From an uncultured Hoeflea sp. (GTDB taxonomy: Bacteria > Pseudomonadota > Alphaproteobacteria > Rhizobiales > Rhizobiaceae), in assembly GCF_947501405.1 (NCBI RefSeq), contig NZ_CANMVK010000003.1, positions 62,001-126,000 on the forward strand: 64,000 nt of DNA, in the 5' to 3' direction. Shown here piece after piece: positions 56,580-64,000 of this stretch; positions within the stretch are counted from its first letter, which is position 1, and each line of letters starts with the position of its first letter. The notes under the pieces are model-generated. The model did no database searches and was not told the origin of the DNA. It was given only the letters and a program-made list of their open reading frames with translations. The position numbers and the translations under genes are program-made.

Positions 56580-58364
56580 TTGAGTTCTGTTGATCTTGAT
56601 TTTCCGGCTAACCTTGGGTGCAAATTGACTTTTTTTAGATGCGTATTGGCGACTCTCGCCATGGTTTGCTATGCCGCTTCCTCTCTTCAAGCTCAAGAAG
56701 ACACTGCATCTTCGGCCGCAGCCGGCAAGGTGATGATTGTGCTTGATGGCTCCAACAGCATGTGGGGGCAGGTTGATGGAGAGGCAAAGATCACAATTGC
56801 CAAGGATGTGATGACCGATCTCATCACCAATTGGGATGACGCGGTTGATTTGGGCCTAACGGTCTATGGCCACCGCCGCAAGGGAGATTGTGCGGATATC
56901 GAGATCGTCGCCTTGCCGGGTAAGGTCAACCGGCAGGCGCTTATCAACAAGGTCCAGTCGATCACGCCCCGTGGCAAGACCCCGATCAGCAAGACGCTGC
57001 TGCTGGCAGCCACAAGCGTCGGCTATTTCTCGGGCAAATCATCCGTGGTGCTTGTCAGCGATGGGTTGGAGACCTGCAATGCAGACCCTTGCGCCCAGGC
57101 CAAGTCACTGGGGATCATCAATCCTGGCTTTGATGTTCACGTCATCGGATTTGATGTCACCGAAGAGGAATTCAAAAGCCTGCAGTGCATCGCCACCGAG
57201 ACCGGCGGAAAATTCTTCCGGGCCAACAATGCCGAGGAACTCAAGGACGCGCTCCGCCAGACCGTTGCAGCTGATCCGGTCACGGAGCCAGCACCAGAAC
57301 CTGAACCCGCGCCACCTGCGGAGACGGGACCCGGTTTCTTCCTGTATGCGAAGTTGTGCGAAGACTGCGATCGTTCAAAGCCACTGGACGTCTCCTGGAA
57401 CGTCCTGAAGGACGGTGCGTCGCATTATCAGGGACTTGGCGTGCTTTATCCCGAAGATCCCGAATTTGAACCAGGGGTCTATCAGGTGACCGCCCGGTAT
57501 TTGAACTCCGCCCTGGTGCGGGACGCCGAAATCACAATCGGGGAAGACGGGCAACAGCTCGGCGAGGTCAATCTCGATGGTGGCGGTGTGTCACTTTATG
57601 CCTTTGCCGGCGATGATGAAACGTTAGCGCCTGACCGGGTGCTGTACCGCTTCTACCCGGTCGTTGATGGTGTGGAATCCGCCACTGAACTGGACGTTGC
57701 CATCCAGGGGGGCGATGTCACATGGCTGCCAGCCGGTACCTACAAGGTGGTGGCGAAACACCAAACGATCAGTGAAACCGCTCAGATCGAAATTATCGCC
57801 GGCAAGATTGTCGAACATACGTTCGACATGCGGTTTGGCAATTTGCAACCGGTCGCGGTCATGACCGAAGGCGGTAAACGGACCGGCCACATGACCTATC
57901 GTGTGTACGCGACGGAAGAGGCAGCGTTAGCTGGCGGAATGACCGGCACTGGCGTCACAGCCGGCACAACCAATGCAAATTTTGCGCTTAAAGCCGGGAC
58001 ATACTGGGTCTGGGCAAGGTATGCGCCTTCTGCTGCGTCATTTGTAGATCGCCTGTTCCCCGTGATGGTCACCGCCAACAAGATTTCAAACCCGGTGTTT
58101 GACATGGATGTTGGCGTCGTCGATTTTGAAATCACCAGCGCTGACGACGACATCGGGGTGTTCTTTGTCGTCAATATTCTGCAAGTCAATCCGGATGGCT
58201 CCGATGGCCCAGTTGCCGGCGCATCTGCAAATCGCACTTACCTAGCGGCCCTTGTTCCGGGGCGTTACCGGTTTCTTCGGGGTATTCGAGACAAACGCGT
58301 CGTAACGGAAGATTTTGAGATCGTCGCGGGAGAGACCACGGTGTTCAAAGCCACAATTCGCTAG
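56580..58364 (+). CDS. Exported von Willebrand factor A domain protein
   Basis: 594 aa from a TTG at 56580 (an internal TTG at 56625 would give a tidier signal peptide). A hydrophobic signal segment (about residues 16-38) ends LQAQ. The VWA domain (about 50-225) has a complete MIDAS: DxSxS at 56-60 (DGSNSMWGQ), Thr134 and Asp161 (VSDGLETC). A Pro/Glu linker (236-250) follows, then about 340 residues of beta-rich repeats with recurring ...AGTYWVWARY, PGVYQVTARY and PGRYRFLRG segments, like carbohydrate- or protein-binding beta-sandwiches. It is likely periplasmic and metal-dependent in binding. The first of three linked exported-protein genes. There is no clear start signal. Confidence 0.78.
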   Translation: MSSVDLDFPANLGCKLTFFRCVLATLAMVCYAASSLQAQEDTASSAAAGKVMIVLDGSNSMWGQVDGEAKITIAKDVMTDLITNWDDAVDLGLTVYGHRRKGDCADIEIVALPGKVNRQALINKVQSITPRGKTPISKTLLLAATSVGYFSGKSSVVLVSDGLETCNADPCAQAKSLGIINPGFDVHVIGFDVTEEEFKSLQCIATETGGKFFRANNAEELKDALRQTVAADPVTEPAPEPEPAPPAETGPGFFLYAKLCEDCDRSKPLDVSWNVLKDGASHYQGLGVLYPEDPEFEPGVYQVTARYLNSALVRDAEITIGEDGQQLGEVNLDGGGVSLYAFAGDDETLAPDRVLYRFYPVVDGVESATELDVAIQGGDVTWLPAGTYKVVAKHQTISETAQIEIIAGKIVEHTFDMRFGNLQPVAVMTEGGKRTGHMTYRVYATEEAALAGGMTGTGVTAGTTNANFALKAGTYWVWARYAPSAASFVDRLFPVMVTANKISNPVFDMDVGVVDFEITSADDDIGVFFVVNILQVNPDGSDGPVAGASANRTYLAALVPGRYRFLRGIRDKRVVTEDFEIVAGETTVFKATIR

Positions 58365-58373
58365 GAGGCAACC

Positions 58374-58772
58374 ATGCTCAAGCCATCCATATTTGTGTCA
58401 ACACTCGCACTGTCAATCGGCGTTTTGGTGCTGAACTCAGCCCCTGCCAAGGCGCAGCAACTTGACGTGCCGGTGATGGAATACGCCTCTGATGACCTCG
58501 ACACTTGCGCCTATGGCAAGGTGGCAGGGCTAAAGGCTGACGGCGATGGTTTTCTCGCTGTGCGCTCGGGACCAGGATCGAACTACAAGAAGCTCGATGA
58601 GGTCCACAATGGCGAGGAGCTTTGGCTGTTCGAGGAAAAAGGCGACTGGGTCGGCGTGATGTATCAGGCGCCAGAAATCAGTTGCTCTCCGACAGACGTG
58701 GACCGTCCAGTGCCGCACAAAGGCAAAAAGGGGTGGGTTCACAAAAACTGGGTTGAGTTTCTGGCGGGATAA
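58374..58772 (+). CDS. Secreted SH3-like domain protein
   Basis: 132 aa with a signal peptide (residues 1-27, ending APAKA) and a bacterial SH3-like domain (about 50-128: LAVRSGPGSNYKKLDEVHNG ... WVGVMYQ ... KGWVHKNWVEFL). Two Cys (CAYG and ISCSPT) could form a disulfide. Such domains bind peptidoglycan or proteins. It begins 9 bp after the VWA stop with AGGAGGC as ribosome-binding site, so it is co-translated with it. Confidence 0.82.
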   Translation: MLKPSIFVSTLALSIGVLVLNSAPAKAQQLDVPVMEYASDDLDTCAYGKVAGLKADGDGFLAVRSGPGSNYKKLDEVHNGEELWLFEEKGDWVGVMYQAPEISCSPTDVDRPVPHKGKKGWVHKNWVEFLAG

Positions 58773-58816
58773 GAACCGAGACCGCAAATAGCAGCCGATG
58801 TTGAAACGAGAGGCAA

Positions 58817-61800
58817 ATGAAAGTGTTGCGCACAATCCTTGGCTGCATGTTTCTGATCGCGCTGTTTTTCAGCACAGTGAGCTTCTCCGCAGAGCCCAAA
58901 GCGGCCGTGGAAGGGGCGTCCTGGTCGATGCGGTTCAAGGATCCTTCCTGGGACCGGATTATCCGTGGCGAGGTGACCTATAAGGCCGGCAGATACAGGC
59001 TCAAGGTGACTGGCGTTGAGCATGGCGGCAAAGTGTATGCCGGTTCCGACCTGGGTGAACTGGTATCGGAGCCGGTAACCGACCCGAAACGCATCGTGTT
59101 CGTGGTTCCGAAAACCGAGTGGCGGATGGCCAATGAAGTGAAGCTTCTCGGGAATTCTGCCACGGAAGATGGTTCACTTGTTTTCCCGGCGCATGAAGGA
59201 CTCGCACAATATATAAGTGAGCCAGCGTTGCGGCCGGGGCGATACATAGACGACAAAGCTGTCGATGATGCACAGTATGAAGCCTTGTCGCAGGCGGAAG
59301 CAGATCAGGCCGTGGCGACAGGGTACAGTCCGCGCAATGCGTTCGGGATGATTGCACGCTATCTGACAACCAAAGAGCAAGAGGATGATTTTGCCAATGC
59401 CATCCATTTCAGGGGTATGAGCAAAATCGGTGAGACATCCGCTGTTCTACCTTACGAAAAACACACCCCTAACAATTCCGGCGCCGGTACTGGCCTTACC
59501 ATCACCGAGTTTACGCGTGATACGCCGGTCGAGATTTTGAGCCATGTTCAACCAGGTATTGAATTGATTCTATTCAACCCCTGGGCCAGTGACAGCGGTG
59601 AAAGGATCTACTGGGACTGGACGCTCAAGGCTGACGGCCATAGCCGGTTTTCGACGCAAGGGGGGCGCGACGATGGCATTGCCGAGCCGATTGTCTGGGG
59701 GCCAAAGCCGGAAGTTTTTGCGAGCTATGTGATTGAAAACCAGGCGGCCCGCACGAATCGCAAAGTCTCAAAGGCGCGCTATCCTTTTCCGTTTGATGAG
59801 AGCAATGAACCTGTCAATGGGCCGGATCTTGCACAGAGTATACCGTGGCAACGCAGCCTGTTTGTGGTTGGTCGCAATCTACTGAAAGATGAAGACCTGG
59901 TCGCCGAAAGGGTTTCAGCTGGTGATGAAACGATCGATTATGCGCTTGGTGACGTCCATACGGGGCTACTGGGCCTTGCGCAGTTTTTGGAGCAGAACAC
60001 GGTTCCCAACCCCACCAAAAAGCTGGCTAAACGCGTAATCGAGAAAGCCGAAAAAGTGGGCGAGGATGTGCAGGTTGTTCATGTTCATGCGTTTTTGAAG
60101 CCAGGGATTGAAAGCGGTGAAAAGAAATTCCGTCTCAGCGGAGAAGAGGTAAATTGGCGGCTGACATTTGGCGACAATGGCATTCGGTTCCGGTTTGTGA
60201 GAACCGACATTTCGGCGCGAGTTCAGACAGTGGGCGCAACAACCCGTCCCGGCAAGGGTGCCGGTGGTGGCGAGGAAACCACGCGCAACATCTTCATGCG
60301 TGATCTGATCCTGATAGAAGCTGAAATCGAGGGCAACCAGAAGCTCGACTTTGTCGATGTGTCGCTCAATGAAGCCGCTCATGGCCACAAGCCAATCGTC
60401 GAAGGCGTCAGCAAAGTCAGACTCTACCCGGATCCGGACAGAAAACGGATATTGAGATCACGCGAGTTCGTTGTTTTTGATCGCGGCAAACTCGACACCA
60501 AGACCTGGGAGCAACTGCCCGAGAGCGGCACTGGCGGCAAGAATGATACGGTGGAGTTTATCCCCAAGGAAAAGGCGTTGGCGCTTCGCCCGCAATCTTC
60601 AGTGCGGCTCAGCCTGGTTGGCAATCCAAAATTGATCTTTCAGCTGAACGGACCCAATGAGACAGCCCGAGTGAGCAGGGATGAAACCGAGGTTCATGGG
60701 CGTTTCATTGACGCGTTGAAGCGCTCCTACGCTTGCCACAATGTGGATGCGAATGTCTATTATCCCGAGTTGACGCTTGAGCAGGAAAGCGAGCTTTCGG
60801 CGCGCTACATTTACAAGACAACCCGTTTGACCACGAAATTGACGCATGGCAACCACGCCGCTTTGCTGATGTTGCGTGATTTGTTTGTCAAAAAACTCTC
60901 GAACATTCGGGGCGAACTTGCCCGGTTTCAGAGTGTTGATGCCAATCTGTTCGGCTATTTTGAAAACTGGCGTCTAGGCAAGGTCGACCCCGATGCGCCG
61001 CCGATCTTGCTTTCGGAGAAATTGGCTCTGCCCACCGGCGAGGTAAAACGCTTTGATCAGTGGCTCGAAGCGCACGCAAGCCTAAGACCGGCGCAGCGGC
61101 TGGCCATTGCCTGGGCATCGATTCAACGGCAACTCGATCAGATCGATAAAACGCTGAATCTTGTCGGCACTGTCACTGATTGCGACAGTGCCGAACTGTT
61201 GTTTTACTTTGGCGAGGCTGTTGGGCCGCTGATAGAGGAAATCGTGCCGACGCTGATGCGCGAGGAGTTGAACGCCAAGCGCAACATCCACATTGTCAGG
61301 CCGGACCCCGTGGCGCGCACGGTCTTCAACGATCTGAAATATCTCAAAATTCAAAACGATGAGAATGTCAGTATTTCCGAAGGTGATACGAGGCTGATAA
61401 AGGCCACGTTGCTGGTAGCGACAGCGCCTGCGGGCTATGCGGCAGCCTCGGGTGTTGCTCTGACCGGCTATGCAGCTCAGATTGCCTGGGCGGCCGCATT
61501 GGCCGAAACCGTGGACCTTGCTCTGACTGCAACGGGCAATTGGTCCACCTATGTTGACGAGGAAAACTACCTCGCATTTGCGCAGGGCGGATCTCAGGTT
61601 CTGGGTGAAAGTCTGCGCGCCCAGGCTGAGGCCAATGTGAGCAGCCGAATTTGGCTGATGGCTGACACCATGTTGTCGGTCACCGGATTTGCCGGTGCTC
61701 AGGCCGATCTCTTCGCGCAGGCCGCAAAGGGCGCGGCTTCCGGGGCGGATGCTGTGAACATCGTGGAAACGGCGGTAAAGCAGGCGAGCAATCATGAACT

Positions 61801-62380
61801 GGCTGTGCAGCGCCTGCTGGAAGCCTCGGGCGAAGACGCAGTTCGTTTTGCCGATCAGGGTGAAGTCACCGCCCGACGCTTCCTCGAAAACCTGCCCGAA
61901 ACTCAAAACGCCTTCATGTTTGCCAATCGGCTGCAAGAGGCCTCACCTGAGGAATTGGCCGATATGATCGCCTTCGCCGCTCGCCCGCTTCCCCAAGAAG
62001 CTGCAGCGGATACGGTGTCCACCTGGCGCGAGCTTCGAGGCCGCGTCTTCGAGGCTCAAAGACAACAGGCGTCTCTGGCCGAGCGGCAACTTGAAGCGGC
62101 AAAGATCATTGATCAGACCGCCAAGGCACCTTCACAGTCGTCCGGTATCAATGGAGGGGTTCCGCGAGAAACTGTGCCTGATGTGTCGGGACTGAAGGAC
62201 AGTTTGAACAAAGCTCTCAAAATGCTGCCAGACCTGAACGATACACAGGATGCACTGACAGGTCCTGGGGCAGACGCAACGGGGCAGGTGCTCCAGGGGC
62301 TGGATATCGATGAGAACCTGTTCGTTCAACCGGAAATTCCGGATGTATCGGAGAGTGTTCTTCCAGTGTTGCCGGAGTAA
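58817..62380 (+). CDS. 1187-aa exported protein of unknown family
   Basis: A large ORF with a signal peptide (residues 1-24, ending SFSA) and no domain I recognise. The N-terminal half (about 30-600) is beta-rich and polar with segments such as GLTITEFTRDTPVEILSHVQ and KKFRLSGEEVNWRLTFGDNG; residues about 660-850 look mixed alpha/beta. Residues about 860-907 are a long Ala-rich hydrophobic stretch (VATAPAGYAAASGVALTGYA). The last 250 residues are helical and Gln/Ala/Glu-rich. GAGAGGC precedes the ATG, 44 bp after the SH3 gene. Lower G+C than the core genes. Confidence 0.75.
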   Translation: MKVLRTILGCMFLIALFFSTVSFSAEPKAAVEGASWSMRFKDPSWDRIIRGEVTYKAGRYRLKVTGVEHGGKVYAGSDLGELVSEPVTDPKRIVFVVPKTEWRMANEVKLLGNSATEDGSLVFPAHEGLAQYISEPALRPGRYIDDKAVDDAQYEALSQAEADQAVATGYSPRNAFGMIARYLTTKEQEDDFANAIHFRGMSKIGETSAVLPYEKHTPNNSGAGTGLTITEFTRDTPVEILSHVQPGIELILFNPWASDSGERIYWDWTLKADGHSRFSTQGGRDDGIAEPIVWGPKPEVFASYVIENQAARTNRKVSKARYPFPFDESNEPVNGPDLAQSIPWQRSLFVVGRNLLKDEDLVAERVSAGDETIDYALGDVHTGLLGLAQFLEQNTVPNPTKKLAKRVIEKAEKVGEDVQVVHVHAFLKPGIESGEKKFRLSGEEVNWRLTFGDNGIRFRFVRTDISARVQTVGATTRPGKGAGGGEETTRNIFMRDLILIEAEIEGNQKLDFVDVSLNEAAHGHKPIVEGVSKVRLYPDPDRKRILRSREFVVFDRGKLDTKTWEQLPESGTGGKNDTVEFIPKEKALALRPQSSVRLSLVGNPKLIFQLNGPNETARVSRDETEVHGRFIDALKRSYACHNVDANVYYPELTLEQESELSARYIYKTTRLTTKLTHGNHAALLMLRDLFVKKLSNIRGELARFQSVDANLFGYFENWRLGKVDPDAPPILLSEKLALPTGEVKRFDQWLEAHASLRPAQRLAIAWASIQRQLDQIDKTLNLVGTVTDCDSAELLFYFGEAVGPLIEEIVPTLMREELNAKRNIHIVRPDPVARTVFNDLKYLKIQNDENVSISEGDTRLIKATLLVATAPAGYAAASGVALTGYAAQIAWAAALAETVDLALTATGNWSTYVDEENYLAFAQGGSQVLGESLRAQAEANVSSRIWLMADTMLSVTGFAGAQADLFAQAAKGAASGADAVNIVETAVKQASNHELAVQRLLEASGEDAVRFADQGEVTARRFLENLPETQNAFMFANRLQEASPEELADMIAFAARPLPQEAAADTVSTWRELRGRVFEAQRQQASLAERQLEAAKIIDQTAKAPSQSSGINGGVPRETVPDVSGLKDSLNKALKMLPDLNDTQDALTGPGADATGQVLQGLDIDENLFVQPEIPDVSESVLPVLPE

Positions 62381-62959
62381 AATCGTTTGCAGTCATTGGC
62401 GTAAGACTTACCAAAAACGCTGATTTGCGTTTTTTTGAAGAACTGTTTTCCTTGGATTCGCTCATGCAATTTTCTCAGAACGCATGATGCCAAAGTATAT
62501 CTCACCCAAATTCACGTGACTATTTGCTAGCACGTAGAGCTTCAGACATATGAATTCTCCAACCCAACGGTTCATAGCAGACTTCGCCTACCTGCGTTTT
62601 TGACAAGAACGCTCTACAAGACGAGCATCTCAAACCACTGAAGAATTGACCGCCTACACAGTCACGAACAATGCCCGCCTTTAGGAGAAGGAGAAGCCGG
62701 CTTCAAAGGCTGATCTGAGGGCGCATTTCCGTTCGGCTCGTTAGGGGCCGTAATCTGTCAAGCGGATTACGGGAACGAATCTGGGTAAGCAGAAATTAGG
62801 GGTTTTAAGTGAGCGATGCAGCTCCCGGCCCTGAGCTGCCGTTCACGATCAGCTGTGATGCTGCGGCGCACCTTCCCGAAAGCCGACACTGGCGCTGCCT
62901 ATGAGCGTCATTCGGCCAAATTTCCGATGTGCGGACGAAGCAGCCGTTCCGTACCGTGC
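62381..62959. other. Non-coding stretch after the 1187-aa gene
   Basis: About 580 bp, A+T-richer at first. A terminator sits at 62413-62436. The rest has only short ORFs on both strands without start signals (for example about 62816-63106), and the 62800-62950 part looks like a degenerate fragment rather than a gene. Confidence 0.5.
62413..62436 (+). terminator. Rho-independent terminator after the 1187-aa gene
   Basis: AAAAACGC (62413-62420) pairs with GCGTTTTT (62427-62434) around TGATTT and runs into more T. It closes the three-gene unit. Confidence 0.78.
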
Positions 62960-63445
62960 TCAGATCATCTGAAACACTTGGGTGGCACAATAGTTTTGGT
63001 ACGCACTTATGCTGGCCTTCATGTTTGGCAGCATCTCAGGAAGTTTGCTCAAATCAAACCAATCGAGCGCGAGACTCTCGCCATCCAACATGACCAAATC
63101 TCCTGAGAAGGATTTGGTGAAGAAATTCAGAACAAAAAACTGGCACTGATCACCGTTTGGGAATTCCACGGTCTCGATTTCAGGATTGCATCCGAAGCCA
63201 AAGGGCTTCGCATTTTTGATGGTTAATCCCGTTTCTTCAAAGACTTCTCTTTCAACTACCGAAGTCAAATCCTCACCGGGTTCGGCATTCCCACCGGGTA
63301 GCCCCCAGACACTGAGATCACTCCGTTTTTGGAGAAGTATTTTGCCATCGGGTCGTTCGATCACGATACGAGCACCGGGAACAAGTAAGAGCTGCGAGCC
63401 AACGAGCTGGCGAATCTTGCCAAGATGGCTATCCTCAAAACTCAT
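62960..63445 (-). CDS. NUDIX hydrolase
   Basis: 161 aa. The Nudix box is complete: GNAEPGEDLTSVVEREVFEE then TGL, containing the REVFEE metal-binding core. The fold begins with GARIVIERPDGKILLQKRSD. Such enzymes hydrolyse nucleoside diphosphates linked to another group; the substrate cannot be read. ATG 63445 (MSFEDSHLG) has GGAG at 6 bp and is preferred over the 63478 start. Convergent with the preceding unit. Confidence 0.93.
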   Translation of the reverse strand: MSFEDSHLGKIRQLVGSQLLLVPGARIVIERPDGKILLQKRSDLSVWGLPGGNAEPGEDLTSVVEREVFEETGLTIKNAKPFGFGCNPEIETVEFPNGDQCQFFVLNFFTKSFSGDLVMLDGESLALDWFDLSKLPEMLPNMKASISAYQNYCATQVFQMI

Positions 63446-64000
63446 TGCAATCTCCCATCCAAAAACAAAATGCGTCAAAGCCCACCGTACATCTAAACCA
63501 CAGAATTACGATGCATAAGGCTGAAACCAAATCTACACCCTGTTGGTAGGTTCGGGCTCTGACCGGACTGCCGCAGTGCAGAAAGGAGACTTGGTTTTGT
63601 TACCCGCTATAGGTCCGCTTCCGGCAGGTCTACCATTCAGGTTCACACCTGCAGCGAATTCACACTTCCCGCCCATCCCGACAATTCGCTGCGTGTTGAT
63701 TGAATGTCCGCTTTCGGGCATCGGCTTTTGACAGCACAGTGTCCGAATCGAGGGCGCTAAGCGGATTTGGTTTCCTCAACGGGGCCGGTCGCTGAACGTC
63801 CTGCTCTGGATCACAAGCAGCGATGTGCGTCTATCGGACGAGGCCGGAAAAAGTTGCCGGGCCGCCGGATGCAACGGCGAACAAACGACGCGATCATCGT
63901 TGATCTACATCCCGGAAATCGCGGTGACGTTCCGTTCGCACGGATTGCCATCCACTTTATGCTGGCCAATCCTGTTCATGGCGGTCGTATTCGCCATCAT
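63446..64000. other. Right-edge region without a recognised gene
   Basis: About 555 bp. Two antiparallel 62-codon ORFs (63533-63731) mirror one another and look like chance frames. A plus-strand frame stays open from about 63760 to the edge and ends in a hydrophobic PILFMAVVFAII-like segment; it could be the start of a membrane protein continuing outside. Nothing is firm. Confidence 0.35.

Noticed and set aside
56580-58364. Anti-phage or ternary VWA system
   Set aside because: The VWA protein has a signal peptide and no kinase, phosphatase or nuclease neighbours, so intracellular defence is unlikely.

Overview
The window looks like a chromosomal segment of an alphaproteobacterium of the Hyphomicrobiales (Rhizobiales), marine Hoeflea/Rhizobiaceae-like. 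Evidence: G+C-rich coding sequence on both strands; an iron-control-element palindrome directly in front of an mbfA-type iron exporter gene, which is a rhizobial Irr hallmark; a rhizobial-type phosphatidylethanolamine N-methyltransferase next to dnaJ; and an infC whose only well-placed start is ATT. Genus assignment is inference. No insertion sequence, integrase, phage gene or CRISPR array was seen.

Layout. 1-6.4 kb (minus strand): partial nicotinamide phosphoribosyltransferase, then the translation block infC, rpmI, rplT, a 60-aa ORF, pheS, a GFA-family gene and pheT. The last four overlap by 4 bp at each junction. 6.6-13 kb: alpha/beta hydrolase, transglutaminase-like protease, MFS transporter, mbfA with its Irr-type box, a YiiX-like hydrolase and a SulP transporter without a STAS domain. 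13-15.4 kb: lepA and tRNA-Leu(CAG). 15.6-21.8 kb: a probable sugar-acid module (Gfo/Idh/MocA dehydrogenase, HpcH/HpaI aldolase, GntR regulator, DctPQM TRAP transporter). 21.8-25.4 kb: MltB-type lytic transglycosylase and a fused GT25-O-antigen-ligase-like protein.

25.6-38.4 kb is an accessory catabolic cluster: aldehyde dehydrogenase, SDR, a StyA/StyB-like two-component flavin monooxygenase, a luciferase-like monooxygenase with its own flavin reductase, an AMP-dependent acyl-CoA synthetase and a PQQ quinohemoprotein dehydrogenase. It also carries two AraC-type and one MarR-like regulator. It could take a hydrophobic or aromatic compound through hydroxylation, alcohol and aldehyde oxidation to an acyl-CoA; the substrate is unknown.

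38.5-55.7 kb is mostly core: quinone oxidoreductase, TetR-SMR efflux pair, CaiB-type CoA transferase, polA, a strong candidate small RNA divergent from polA, M20 peptidase, a class A penicillin-binding protein, dnaK, dnaJ, pmtA, an FMN reductase, pyrF and a DUF1330 gene. 55.7-64 kb looks accessory and less G+C-rich: a decayed multicopper oxidase fragment, then three consecutive genes for exported proteins (VWA domain, SH3-like domain, and a 1187-aa protein of unknown family), then a NUDIX gene. This three-gene unit is the best candidate for an undescribed system here.
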